A stretch of DNA of 64,000 nucleotides. Source: Streptomyces sp. Ru62. GTDB taxonomy: Bacteria > Actinomycetota > Actinomycetes > Streptomycetales > Streptomycetaceae. Shown here one piece after another: positions 16,232 to 24,865 of this stretch; the first letter of the stretch is position 1, and each line of letters opens with the position of its first letter. Both the position numbers and the translations under genes were made by a program. The notes beneath the pieces are model-generated. The model saw only the letters and a list, made by a program, of their open reading frames with translations. It searched no databases and had not been told where the DNA came from. The stretch is taken from positions 372,001 through 436,000 of the forward strand of contig NZ_PQSU01000002.1 in assembly GCF_002920615.1 (NCBI RefSeq), read 5' to 3'.

Positions 16232-17686
16232 TCACGGCTCGCGGTGCTCGTGGGCGGCCTGTTCCAGGGCCGCCGCCTCCGCCTCCGCCAGCCGGGTCTC
16301 CGCCGCCACGTCGATCGAGCGGGTCAGCCACCAGTACAGCAGGGCGCTGACGGGGAGGCCGACGAAGAGGGAGATGTCGGCGCCGCCCAGCGCCCTCGCG
16401 GCGGGACCGGTGAACAGGGTGCCGACGGAGAAGAACGGGACCATGGCGGCGAAGCCGACGAGGTAGGCGATGATGCCGTGCCAGCCCCAGCGTCCGTAGA
16501 TGCCGTGCGGGTTGAAGATCTCGGCGATGGCGTAGTGCCCGCGGCGCACCACGTAGTAGTCCATGAGGTTGACCGCGGTCCACGGGATGAACAGGTAGAG
16601 CACCAGGAGCAGGAAGTTCTCGAAGTTCGCCAGGAAGTTCGACGTCGCGGCCAGGGCGCCGACCAGGGAGAGCGCCGCGGTGAGGCCGAGGGTGACCAGC
16701 CGCACGGCGAGCGTCGGCCGGACGCGCTTGAAGGAGTCGATGGCGCTGATGAGCGTGAGGGATCCGCCGTACATGTTCAGCGCGGTCACCGAGACCAGGC
16801 CGAGGGCCGAGAACAGCAGCACGACGGCGCCGAAGCCGGTGAACACCTTGTCGCCCGCGGCGTCGATCGCCGGGATCGTCTGGAAGGTCTTCGGGCCCGC
16901 CCAGGCCGCCAGCAGCGCCCCGAGCACCATCAGCCAGATGCCGCCCAGCGCGGAGCCGAAGTAGGTCCAGTAGAAGGTCTTGCGGACGGTCACGTCCGGG
17001 GGGAGGTAACAGGAGTAGTCGGAGACGTAGATGGCCCAGCTGATCTGGTAGCCCGCGACCACGCCGAACTGCGCGAGGAACGGTGTCCACCGGAAGCCGC
17101 CGAGGTCGAAGGAGCCCGCCGGGTAGTGCAGGGTGACCAGGACGCCCACGGTGAAGATCCCGAAGATCACCAGGAAGGTGTACGTCAGGATCCGCTCGGC
17201 CTTGTGGATGATGTCGTAGCCCACCAGCGCGATGACGAGCGCGACGACGGTCACCACGACGACCCACAGCTTGATGCCGCCGTGCAGCGTGGTGTGCAGG
17301 GATTCGGCGGCGAGGATGCTGTTGAAGACGTTGAACCCGGCGTACTGCACGTAGGCGAACAGCCACACCAGCAGTGCGCCGACGTAGCCGAACTGGGGCC
17401 GCGACTGGATCATCTGCGGCAGCCCGAGCTGGGGTCCCTGGGCGGAGTGGAAGGCCATGAAGAAGGTGCCGATGACGGTGCCGGAGACGATGGCCAGCAG
17501 TGACCAGATGAGGTTGCCGCCCTGGGTGATGCTGACCAGCCCCACCGCCAGGGTGGCGATCTGGGCGTTGGACATGAACCACAGCGGGCCCAGGTGCCAG
17601 AGCTTGCCGTGCCGCTCGTCCAGTGGGACGTAGTCGATGGACCGGACTTCGAGACCGGACACTCTTGGCTCGGCTGATGTGCTCAT
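16232..17686 (-). CDS. NCS1-family nucleobase/purine-cytosine permease
   Basis: This roughly 484-residue protein has about 12 hydrophobic helices and the NCS1 features WHLGPLWFMSNAQIATLAVG at the first helix, FGYVGALLVWLFAYVQYAGFNVFNSI, and VDYYVVRRGHYAI near the C-terminal third. NCS1 carriers import nucleobases or related compounds (cytosine, purines, hydantoins, allantoin) with cations; the substrate cannot be read from the sequence. The start is ATG 17686 with GGGAGG just upstream; an earlier in-frame start at 17722 has no SD. It follows csnK in the same direction with a 72-bp gap, so it may be read through from the csn operon. Confidence 0.92.
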   Translation of the reverse strand: MSTSAEPRVSGLEVRSIDYVPLDERHGKLWHLGPLWFMSNAQIATLAVGLVSITQGGNLIWSLLAIVSGTVIGTFFMAFHSAQGPQLGLPQMIQSRPQFGYVGALLVWLFAYVQYAGFNVFNSILAAESLHTTLHGGIKLWVVVVTVVALVIALVGYDIIHKAERILTYTFLVIFGIFTVGVLVTLHYPAGSFDLGGFRWTPFLAQFGVVAGYQISWAIYVSDYSCYLPPDVTVRKTFYWTYFGSALGGIWLMVLGALLAAWAGPKTFQTIPAIDAAGDKVFTGFGAVVLLFSALGLVSVTALNMYGGSLTLISAIDSFKRVRPTLAVRLVTLGLTAALSLVGALAATSNFLANFENFLLLVLYLFIPWTAVNLMDYYVVRRGHYAIAEIFNPHGIYGRWGWHGIIAYLVGFAAMVPFFSVGTLFTGPAARALGGADISLFVGLPVSALLYWWLTRSIDVAAETRLAEAEAAALEQAAHEHREP

Positions 17687-17758
17687 GACGCCTCCCGAGG
17701 TAGGGCCCGCACCTCTGGTCACATTGTTGCCCCGCTCCGCGCCCGGGACGACCCAGGA

Positions 17759-18745
17759 TCAGCCCGCCTCCCAGTGACCCCGCGCCCGCTCCTGCGCCCC
17801 CGCGTCCGCCCCCAGCCGGTCCAGGCCCAGCAGGACCGCTCCCAGCACCGGGCTCGCCGTCACCACGCGGACGTCGGCCTTGGGGGCGCGGGCCGCCAGC
17901 AGGGTGCGGACGGTGTCGTTCAGCTGGGGGTGGCCGGCGGTGAGGACGCTGCCGCCGAGGAGGACCGGGGTCTCCTCGTCCAGCAGGTCCAGGCGGGTCA
18001 GGGCGACCGTGGCCATCACCGTGACCTCCTCCGCGAGCCGGGTGACGATCGCGCGGGCCACCGGGTCGCCGTCCGCCGCCGTGGCGAACAGGACCGGGGT
18101 CAGCTCGTGCCGGCGGTCGTGGTCCAGGTGCTCCAGGTGCAGCGCCTCGATGAGGGCGTACATGGTCGGCAGGCCGAAGTGCGCGGGCAGGGTGCGGGCC
18201 AGCGACGTCGGTCCGCCGCGCCCGTCCTCCGCCCGGGCCGCGTGCCACAGGGCCTCCTCCGCCAGGCCCCAGCCGCCGCCCCAGTCGCCGGAGATGCGGC
18301 CGATGGCCGGGAAGCGGGCGGTACGGCCGTCGGGCCGCATGCCCACGCAGTTGATGCCCGCGCCGCACACCACCGCCACCCCGCGCGGCTCGGCGACGCC
18401 CGCGCGCAGGATCGCGAAGGTGTCGTTGCGGACCTCCACCGACGCGCCCCACGCGCGCGCGTGCAGCGCGGCCGCCAACTGCTCCTCCTCCACCGGTAGA
18501 TCGGCGTTGGCCAGACAGGCCGCGACATGGCTGACGGAGGTGACCCCGGCGTCCGCGAACGCCCGGGCCACCGGTTCCGCCAGCGCGTCCAGCGCCGCCG
18601 TCACGCCCACCGCGGGCGGCCGGAAACCGCCGCCGCGAGCGGTGGCCAGCACTTCCCCGGCGGCCGTGACCACGGCCACGTCGGTCTTGCTGTTGCCCGC
18701 GTCGATGGCGAGGACCGTCAGGGGGTCGGGTGCGGTCAGGCCCAC
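17759..18745 (-). CDS. csnK: BadF/BadG-type sugar kinase of the chitosan operon (CsnK)
   Basis: This 328-residue protein has an actin-like ATPase fold: LAIDAGNSKTDVAVVTAAGEVLATARGGG (phosphate 1), VVCGAGINCVGMRPDGR (phosphate 2) and GRISGDWGGGWGLAEEALWHAARAEDGRG, which is typical of N-acetylglucosamine/glucosamine kinases of the BadF/BcrA family. It should phosphorylate glucosamine released from imported oligosaccharides. The GTG at 18745 overlaps the end of csnH by 10 bp. Gene order csnR-E-F-G-H-K matches the chitosan-oligosaccharide uptake operon described in S. coelicolor. Confidence 0.9.
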   Translation of the reverse strand: MGLTAPDPLTVLAIDAGNSKTDVAVVTAAGEVLATARGGGFRPPAVGVTAALDALAEPVARAFADAGVTSVSHVAACLANADLPVEEEQLAAALHARAWGASVEVRNDTFAILRAGVAEPRGVAVVCGAGINCVGMRPDGRTARFPAIGRISGDWGGGWGLAEEALWHAARAEDGRGGPTSLARTLPAHFGLPTMYALIEALHLEHLDHDRRHELTPVLFATAADGDPVARAIVTRLAEEVTVMATVALTRLDLLDEETPVLLGGSVLTAGHPQLNDTVRTLLAARAPKADVRVVTASPVLGAVLLGLDRLGADAGAQERARGHWEAG

Positions 18746-20001
18746 GCGAGGTGCTCCCGGTTGTGTGCGATCAACTGGTCGGTGAGGGCGTCGGCGTACG
18801 CGTACTGGCCGATCAGGGGGTGGGCCAGCAGCGCGCGGAAGACACGGTCCCGGCCGCCGCGCAGGGCGGCATCCAGGGCCAGGTCCTCGTAGGCCGTCAC
18901 GTTCGCGATCAGGCCCGAGAAGAGCGGGTCCAGGCCGGGCACCGGGAGCGGGACCGGGCCGGTCGGGCCGACCGCCGCCTGCACCTCGATCACCGCGTCG
19001 TCCGGGAGGAAGGGCAGCGTTCCCCGGTTGAGCGCGTTCACCACCTGGTACGGGCTGCCCCCACCGCCCAGCAGGGCCGCCGCTAGGTCCACGGCCGCCT
19101 CCGAGTAGAAGGCACCGCCGCGCTTGGCGAGCAGGGCCGGCTTCTCGTCCAGGGCCGGGTCGCCGTACATCGCCAGGAGTTCGCGCTCCATCGCCGCCAC
19201 TTCGGCCGCCCGTGACGGCTTGGTGCGCAGTTCCCGGACGACCTCGTCGTGCGCGTAGTAGTAGCGCAGGTAGTAGGAGGGGACGACGCCGAGGCGGTCC
19301 AGCAGGGGGCGGGGGAGGCGGACGTCGTCGGCGATGGCCTCGCCGTGCTCGGCCAGGAGCTTCGGCAGGACGTTCTCGCCCTCCGGTCCGCCCAGACGCA
19401 CACCGGTTTCCCAGGTGAGGTGGTTCAGGCCCACATGGGCCAGATGCACATCCGCCGGGGCCGCGCCCAGCAGGGCCGCGAACTTCCGCTGGAAGCCGAT
19501 CGCCACGTTGCACAGGCCGACCGCCCGGTGCCCGGCCTGGAGCAGGGCGCGGGTGACGATGCCGACCGGGTTGGTGAAGTCGATGATCCACGCGCGCGGG
19601 TTGCTCCGGCGGACCCGTTCGGCGATGTCGAGGACCACCGGCACCGTGCGCAGGGCCTTCGCCAGGCCGCCCGCGCCGGTGGTCTCCTGGCCGATGCAGC
19701 CGCACTCCAGCGGCCAGGTCTCGTCCTGCTGCCGGGCCGCCTGGCCGCCGACGCGCAGCTGGAGCAGGACGGCGTCGGCGCCGTCGACCCCCGCGTCCAG
19801 GTCGGACGTCGTGACGATCCGGCCGCCGTGGCCCTGCTTGGCGAAGATCCGCCGGGCCAGGCCGCCGACCAGCTCCAGGCGGTCCTCGGCCGGGTCGACC
19901 AGGACCAGTTCCTCGACGGGCAGGGTGTCCCTGAGCCGCGCGAAGCCGTCGATGAGTTCCGGTGTGTAGGTCGAGCCGCCGCCGACCACGGTGAGTTTCA
20001 T
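18736..20001 (-). CDS. csnH: Family GH4 glycosidase of the chitosan operon (CsnH)
   Basis: This 421-residue protein has an N-terminal Rossmann fold (MKLTVVGGGSTYTPELIDGFARL) for NAD and the GH4 signatures GCIGQETTGAGGLAKALRTVPV, IIDFTNPVGIVTRALL and GLCNVAIGFQRKFAALL with the metal-binding Cys, plus AHVGLNHLTW. GH4 enzymes hydrolyse glycosides by an NAD- and Mn-dependent redox mechanism. In this operon the substrate should be imported glucosamine oligomers. Its ATG lies 7 bp beyond csnG's stop and it overlaps csnK by 10 bp. It would otherwise be annotated as a 6-phospho-beta-glucosidase. Confidence 0.93.
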   Translation of the reverse strand: MKLTVVGGGSTYTPELIDGFARLRDTLPVEELVLVDPAEDRLELVGGLARRIFAKQGHGGRIVTTSDLDAGVDGADAVLLQLRVGGQAARQQDETWPLECGCIGQETTGAGGLAKALRTVPVVLDIAERVRRSNPRAWIIDFTNPVGIVTRALLQAGHRAVGLCNVAIGFQRKFAALLGAAPADVHLAHVGLNHLTWETGVRLGGPEGENVLPKLLAEHGEAIADDVRLPRPLLDRLGVVPSYYLRYYYAHDEVVRELRTKPSRAAEVAAMERELLAMYGDPALDEKPALLAKRGGAFYSEAAVDLAAALLGGGGSPYQVVNALNRGTLPFLPDDAVIEVQAAVGPTGPVPLPVPGLDPLFSGLIANVTAYEDLALDAALRGGRDRVFRALLAHPLIGQYAYADALTDQLIAHNREHLAWA

Positions 20002-20008
20002 AGCCAGT

Positions 20009-20902
20009 TCAACCCTTTACTCCGGTGAGGGTGACGCCCTCGACGAACGCCTTCTGGGCGAAGAAGAACACGAGGATCACGGGGGCCATGACCAGCACGG
20101 TGGCGGCCATGGTGAGGTTCCAGTCGGTGTGGTGGGCGCCCTTGAAGGACTCCAGGCCGTAGGACAGCGTCCAGGCGCCGGGGTTCTCGGACGCGTAGAT
20201 CTGCGGGCCGAAGTAGTCGTTCCAGGCGTAGAAGAACTGGAAGAGGGCGACGGCGGCGATGCCCGGCCTCGCCATGGGCAGGACGACCCGCAGCAGGGTG
20301 CGCAGGTCGCCGCAGCCGTCCACCTTCGCCGCGTCCAGGTACTCGTTGGGGATCGTCATCAGGAACTGGCGCAGCAGGAAGATGGAGAACGCGTCTCCGA
20401 ACGCCATCGGGACGATCAGCGGCCACAGGGTGCCCGACAGGTCGAGTTGTTTCGCCCAGAAGAGGTACATCGGGATGACGACCACCTGCGGGGGCAGCAT
20501 CATCATCGAGATCACCAGCATGAGCGACAGGTTGCGGCCCCGGAAGCGGAACTTGGCGAGGGCGTACGCCACCGGGATCGAGGACACCACCGTGAGCACG
20601 GTGCCGAGACCGGCGTAGAGCAGCGTGTTCTTCCACCAGGTGAGGAAGCCGGGCGTGTCGAAGACCTTCCGGTAGTTGCCCCACTCCCAGGTGTGCGGGA
20701 TCAGGTCCCGGCTGAGGGCCTGGCTGTCGCTCATCAGCGAGGTCAGGAACACGAACACGAACGGCAGCGTGAAGAACAGCGCGGCGGCGACACCGAGCGA
20801 GTGGACCGCGATCCACTCCAGCAGCGCCCGGCGGCGGGCGGTGCGCTCGGCCCCGGTGACGAGCGGCGCCGGCTTCACCGGCTGGTCCAGTACTTGGCTC
20901 AT
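20009..20902 (-). CDS. csnG: Sugar ABC transporter permease, MalG type (CsnG)
   Basis: This 297-residue inner-membrane protein has six predicted helices and the permease EAA-type loop EYLDAAKVDGCGDLRTLLRVVLPMARPGIAAVALF near residues 190-225. It pairs with the MalF-type permease encoded 2 bp upstream. Together they form the channel for oligosaccharides delivered by CsnE. The operon encodes no ATPase; in Streptomyces several sugar importers share MsiK, so MsiK is the expected energiser. Confidence 0.93.
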   Translation of the reverse strand: MSQVLDQPVKPAPLVTGAERTARRRALLEWIAVHSLGVAAALFFTLPFVFVFLTSLMSDSQALSRDLIPHTWEWGNYRKVFDTPGFLTWWKNTLLYAGLGTVLTVVSSIPVAYALAKFRFRGRNLSLMLVISMMMLPPQVVVIPMYLFWAKQLDLSGTLWPLIVPMAFGDAFSIFLLRQFLMTIPNEYLDAAKVDGCGDLRTLLRVVLPMARPGIAAVALFQFFYAWNDYFGPQIYASENPGAWTLSYGLESFKGAHHTDWNLTMAATVLVMAPVILVFFFAQKAFVEGVTLTGVKG

Positions 20903-20904
20903 GG

Positions 20905-21846
20905 TCAGTCACCTGCCTGGATCAGGCCGCCCCGGCGCCGCATGAGCAGCGCGGTGAACGCCATCGACAGGGCGAACAGCACCAGCGCCACCACACACGC
21001 CGAGCCGTAGTCGAAGCGCTGGAAGCCGAGGTTGTAGACGAGCTGGGGAAGGGTGAGCGTGGACTTGTCGGGGTAGCCGGGCTCGAACTGGGTGCCGGCG
21101 CCCTGGATCACCCCGGAGGCGACCTTCCCGGCGACCAGCGGCTGGGTGTAGTACTGCATGGTCTGGATCACGCCGGTGACGACGGCGAACATCACGATCG
21201 GGGCGATGTTCGGCAGGGTCACGTACCGGAAGCGCTGCCAGGCCGAGGCGCCGTCCAGCTCCGCCGCCTCGTACTGCTCCATGGGTACGTCGAGCAGCGC
21301 GGCCATGAAGATGACCATCAGGTCGCCGACGCCCCACAAGGCCAGCAGGGTCAGCGCCGGCTTGGACCAGGTGGGGTCGTTGAACCAGCCCGGCGCCGGC
21401 AGCCCGGCCTTCTCCAGGACCGAGTTCACCGGGCCGGTACCGGGGTTGAGCAGGAACGCGAAGGCCATGGTGGCGGCGACCGGCGGGGCGAGGTACGGCA
21501 GGTAGAACAGGGTGCGGAAGACACCGGTACCCGTCTTGATCTTGGTGATGAGCAGCCCGACGCCCAGCCCGAAGAGCACCCGCAGGCTCACCATGACCAC
21601 GACCAGCCAGAGCGTGTTGCGCAGGGCGGGCCAGAACAGCGGGTAGTGCTCGAAGACGTACGTCCAGTTCTTCCCGCCGCTCCACGTCGGCGGCCGGAAG
21701 CCGTCGTAGTGCATGAAGGAGAAGTAGACCGTGGAGATCAGCGGGTAGGCGAAGAAGACCGCGAAGCCGATGAGCCACGGGGACATGAAGGCGAGCGTGC
21801 GCAGGGCCGAGCGCCGGCGTTTCGACGCGAGGGATACGGCGCTCAT
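20905..21846 (-). CDS. csnF: Sugar ABC transporter permease, MalF type (CsnF)
   Basis: This 313-residue protein has about six helices, starting MSPWLIGFAVFFAYPLISTVYFSFMHYDGF. It carries the EAA loop MEQYEAAELDGASAWQRFRYVTLPNIAPIVMFAVVTG. The start ATG at 21846 forms a TGATG overlap with the csnE stop, which indicates translational coupling. It pairs with CsnG; the substrate is inferred from the operon. Confidence 0.93.
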   Translation of the reverse strand: MSAVSLASKRRRSALRTLAFMSPWLIGFAVFFAYPLISTVYFSFMHYDGFRPPTWSGGKNWTYVFEHYPLFWPALRNTLWLVVVMVSLRVLFGLGVGLLITKIKTGTGVFRTLFYLPYLAPPVAATMAFAFLLNPGTGPVNSVLEKAGLPAPGWFNDPTWSKPALTLLALWGVGDLMVIFMAALLDVPMEQYEAAELDGASAWQRFRYVTLPNIAPIVMFAVVTGVIQTMQYYTQPLVAGKVASGVIQGAGTQFEPGYPDKSTLTLPQLVYNLGFQRFDYGSACVVALVLFALSMAFTALLMRRRGGLIQAGD

Positions 21847-23189
21847 CACTTCGCCTGCGCGATGTCCGTGTCGATCTGGGCGGCCGTCTTCTTCAGCCCG
21901 GCCTTGAGATCGGTGGCCTTGCCGCTCTCGTAGTCGTAGCCGAACTGCTGGATCGTCACCAGGTACACACCGCCGTTGATCGAGGCGGGAGTCGTGGTGG
22001 AGTGCGGGTTGGCGGCGATGTCCAGGAAGGTCTTGAAGCGCGGGTCGTACTTCAGCTTCGGCGACTTCAGCGCGGCCAGCGTGGAGGGCACGTTGTGGAT
22101 GTCGTTGGCGAAGCCGACCACCGCGTCCGTGTCCGTGGTCATGTACTTCACCAGTTCCCAGGCCGCGTTCTGCTTGTGGCTGGTGGCGGCGATGCCCGCG
22201 ATGGTGCCGGTGATGTAGCCCTTGCCGTACTGGTCGGCCTGGTCGTCCGGGACCGGCAGCGGGGCCACCCCGATCTCGAAGTCCGGCTTCGCCTCCTCGG
22301 CCATCCCGAGCCGCCACTCGCCGTCGAGCTGCATGGCCACCTGGCCGGTGTGGAAGGGGTGCTTGGGACCCCACTCGTCGCCCAGCGTGGCGCGGAACTT
22401 CTCCAGCTTCTGGAACCCGCCGAGTTCGTCCACGAGCTTCTTCTGGAGCGTGAAGCCCTTCTCGAACGCGGGGTCCTGGGCGAGGTTCGACTTGCCGTCC
22501 TTGTCGAAGTACGTCGGCGAGAACTGGCCGAGGTAGTGCTCGGTGGTGGACTCCCAGCCGTGGTAGTTCGGCATGAACCCGAGCTGCTTGTACCCGCTGC
22601 CCTGGGGGATCGTCAGTTTCCTGGCGTCCGCCTCGAATTCCGACCAGGTCTTCGGCGGGTGCGCGATGCCGGCCTTCTCGAACGCCGTCTTGTTGTAGTA
22701 GAGCCCGTACGCGTCACCGAGCAGCGGCACCGTGCAGCGGTTGCCGTCGAACTGGGTGTACTCGTTCATCGGCTTCGGGAACGTCTTCTCCGGGTCGATC
22801 CCCGCCTTCTGGAAGAACGGGTTCAGGTCCACCAGCGCGCCCGAGGAGCAGAACTTGCCCACGTTGTTGGTGGTGAACGACGAGATCACGTCCGGGGCCT
22901 TCTCGCCGCCCGCCCGCAGCGCCTGGTTGATCTTGTCGTCGGTCATGTTGCCGACGACGTTCACGTGGATGTTGGGGTGCGCGTGCTCGAAGCCGGCGAC
23001 CAGCGACTTGACGGCCTTCACCTCGTTCGGCGCGCTCCAGGCGTGCCAGAAGTTGATCGTCGTGTCCTTCGAGGGGTCGTCGGTGGCACCGGAGTCGGAC
23101 TGGCCGGTACACGCGGCGGTGAGGAGCACGGCCGAAGCAGTCAGGGCAAAAGCCGCCTTTCGGGCGACTTCGGGTATGGCTGTGGGCAT
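21846..23189 (-). CDS. csnE: Sugar-binding lipoprotein of the chitosan ABC importer (CsnE)
   Basis: This 447-residue family 1 extracellular binding protein has a signal peptide ending in lipobox LTAAC with lipidated Cys27. The mature part has TINFWHAWSAPNEVKAVKSLV, then GEKAPDVISSFTTNN, LGDAYGLYYNKTAFEKAGI and GKGYITGTIAGIAATSHKQNAAWELVKYM, all typical of MalE-like oligosaccharide-binding proteins. It should capture glucosamine oligosaccharides outside the cell. It starts 44 bp after csnR and is coupled to csnF. Confidence 0.94.
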   Translation of the reverse strand: MPTAIPEVARKAAFALTASAVLLTAACTGQSDSGATDDPSKDTTINFWHAWSAPNEVKAVKSLVAGFEHAHPNIHVNVVGNMTDDKINQALRAGGEKAPDVISSFTTNNVGKFCSSGALVDLNPFFQKAGIDPEKTFPKPMNEYTQFDGNRCTVPLLGDAYGLYYNKTAFEKAGIAHPPKTWSEFEADARKLTIPQGSGYKQLGFMPNYHGWESTTEHYLGQFSPTYFDKDGKSNLAQDPAFEKGFTLQKKLVDELGGFQKLEKFRATLGDEWGPKHPFHTGQVAMQLDGEWRLGMAEEAKPDFEIGVAPLPVPDDQADQYGKGYITGTIAGIAATSHKQNAAWELVKYMTTDTDAVVGFANDIHNVPSTLAALKSPKLKYDPRFKTFLDIAANPHSTTTPASINGGVYLVTIQQFGYDYESGKATDLKAGLKKTAAQIDTDIAQAK

Positions 23190-23233
23190 GGCGAGGTCTC
23201 CCAGGGGGACGGGGTCGGGAAAAGAGGGGGCGC

Positions 23234-24457
23234 TCAGCGCGAGGTGTCGAAGACCTCGTCGCGGGTGGCGGCGAGCGCGGACTCCAACGCGCCGCGCAGC
23301 ACGGGGTGTTCACGGACGTCGCCGACGACCAGCCGGGGCCGGGCCGCGGCCAGCTCCTCCAGCTCGGCCTGGACGAGGGCGCGCAGCACCTCGCCGCCGG
23401 CCGTCAGTGCGGAGCCGCTGAGGACGACGAGTTCGGGATCGAGGACGGAGACGAGCGAGGCGAGACCGGTGGCCAGCCGGGTGGCGTAGGTCCGCAGCAG
23501 TTCCCGGTGCGGGCCGCTCGCGTGGTCGGCGGCGCGGGCGACGAGCGTGGTGGCGGCTTCGGTGTACGGCCCCGCGGGCACGTCCTCGACACCGAGCTCC
23601 CGGGCCAGCTTCGGCAGGGCCTGGGAGCCGGCCAGCTCCTGGTAGCCGCCGCTGTTGGCCTTGGTGACCTGCCGTACCAGCGGGGTGCCCGGCACCGGCA
23701 GGAAGCCGACCTCGCCGGCGCCGCCGGTCCAGCCGCGGTGCAGCCGGCCGCCGAGCACCAGGGCGGCGCCGAGGCCCTCCTGGTTCCACAGCAGCACGAA
23801 GTCCGCGTGGCCGCGGGCCGCGCCGAGCCGCTGTTCGGCGATGGCGACGAGGTTGACGTCGTTCTCGTACTCGACCGGCATCGGCAGGGCCGCCGCGAGG
23901 TCGTCGAGCAGTGCGGGGGAGTGCCAGCCCGGCAGGTGGGAGGCGTAGCGCAGCCGCCCGGTGTTGGGGTCGAAGGCGCCGGGCGTGCCGATGACCAGCC
24001 GGTGCACGTCGGACCGGGCGAGCCCGGCGGCCTTGACGGCGCCGTCGAGGGCGTCGGTGACCTGCCGGACGACGGGGTGCGCCGGGCGCCGGCCGGGGGT
24101 GGGCAGCTCGTACTCGCCGACCGTGCGGCCGGTGATGTCGGCGACCGCGGCCCGGATGCGGTGCGGGGTGACGTCGAGCCCGGCGGCGTACGCGGCCGTG
24201 GGGTTGACCGCGTAGAGCTGGGCGTTGGGGCCGGGCCGGCCCTCGCTGGTGCCGGTGACCCGGACCAGTCCGGCCGCCTCCAGACGGGCCAGCAACTGGG
24301 AGGCGGTGGGCTTGGACAGACCGGTGAGCTTGCCGATCCGGGTGCGCGACAGCGGCCCGTGCTCCAGCAGCAGGTCCAGGGCGGCGCGGTCGTTCATGGC
24401 GCGCAGGACGCGCGGGGTGCCCGGCGTACCGGCGGTTCCTGCCATGGGGGTCCACAC
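23234..24457 (-). CDS. csnR: ROK-family repressor of the chitosan operon (CsnR)
   Basis: This 407-residue protein has an N-terminal winged helix (LLLEHGPLSRTRIGKLTGLSKPTASQLLARLEAAGLV, about 29-65) followed by a ROK sugar-kinase-like domain with AAGLDVTPHRIRAAVADI and a long effector-binding region. Members of the family bind a sugar and release DNA. As the first gene of the csn operon, just downstream of the palindrome at 24539-24553, it should repress its own operon until chitosan oligomers appear. The start is GTG 24457 or ATG 24445 (MAGTAGTPG); neither has an ideally spaced SD. Confidence 0.92.
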   Translation of the reverse strand: MWTPMAGTAGTPGTPRVLRAMNDRAALDLLLEHGPLSRTRIGKLTGLSKPTASQLLARLEAAGLVRVTGTSEGRPGPNAQLYAVNPTAAYAAGLDVTPHRIRAAVADITGRTVGEYELPTPGRRPAHPVVRQVTDALDGAVKAAGLARSDVHRLVIGTPGAFDPNTGRLRYASHLPGWHSPALLDDLAAALPMPVEYENDVNLVAIAEQRLGAARGHADFVLLWNQEGLGAALVLGGRLHRGWTGGAGEVGFLPVPGTPLVRQVTKANSGGYQELAGSQALPKLARELGVEDVPAGPYTEAATTLVARAADHASGPHRELLRTYATRLATGLASLVSVLDPELVVLSGSALTAGGEVLRALVQAELEELAAARPRLVVGDVREHPVLRGALESALAATRDEVFDTSR

Positions 24458-24538
24458 CTGCCTTTCCAGCCGCCCAGCTTTTCAGTGACCTGGGCATGAC
24501 GTCCAGTCTTGATCGACGGCCGCCCGGGAGATCACTGT

Positions 24539-24553
24539 TAGGAAACTTTCCTA
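24539..24553 (-). promoter_or_regulatory. ROK operator (CsnR-type palindrome)
   Basis: TAGGAAA-C-TTTCCTA is a perfect palindrome with 7-bp arms around one base. It matches the TTAGGAAA/TTTCCTAA form known for ROK repressors such as CsnR in Streptomyces. It lies about 7-20 nt downstream of the transcription start expected from the promoter at 24567-24596, so a bound repressor would block initiation or early elongation. Confidence 0.8.
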
Positions 24554-24566
24554 TTGGGGTGGGAGG

Positions 24567-24596
24567 AACGTAAGCCGAGGACGAAGGGGGCGTCAA
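24567..24596 (-). promoter_or_regulatory. Promoter of the csn operon
   Basis: Read on the minus strand: -35 TTGACG (24596-24591), an 18-nt spacer, and -10 TACGTT (24572-24567). This is a good fit to vegetative sigma-70-type promoters, placed directly before the ROK operator and csnR. Confidence 0.6.
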
Positions 24597-24603
24597 TAGA
24601 CAA

Positions 24604-24639
24604 CGCCCCCGAGGCAACAGAGTCGTTACCTCGGGGGCG
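24604..24639 (-). terminator. Strong hairpin terminator
   Basis: Perfect 11-bp stem CGCCCCCGAGG / CCTCGGGGGCG with a 14-nt loop. Read on the minus strand it is followed by GTTGTCTATT, a T-rich tail. It lies 25 nt beyond the TAA of the gene remnant at 24664-24771, whose terminator it probably was. It would also shield the csn promoter from upstream transcription. Confidence 0.7.
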
Positions 24640-24663
24640 CTGCGGTACGGGGAGTGCCCGGAG

Positions 24664-24771
24664 TTACTTCACGGTCACGTGGTCACCGGCGGACGTCTTC
24701 GCGCCCGTGGTGGCCGTACCGGCGGAGGGAACGCGGGGTTCCGGTGAAGACGATCTGTGTTCGGGCGACGG
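24664..24771 (-). pseudogene. Orphan 3' end of a lost gene
   Basis: An in-frame minus-strand stretch of 35 codons ends at TAA 24666-24664 with ...TSAGDHVTVK and is bounded upstream by an in-frame TGA at 24772-24774. It has no usable start codon near its beginning. It is followed at normal distance by a textbook terminator. The most economical reading is the C-terminal tail of a former gene whose 5' part has been deleted and replaced by the promoter region of the gene at 24866. The parent family is not recognised. Confidence 0.4.
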
Positions 24772-24865
24772 TCAAGGGCGCGTCACGAGTGCGTCACGGA
24801 CGTGGTTTTCGCTGGTCACGGGGCCTACATTCGGGCGACGAACGGACGCGGGGGGCGGGGGGACG

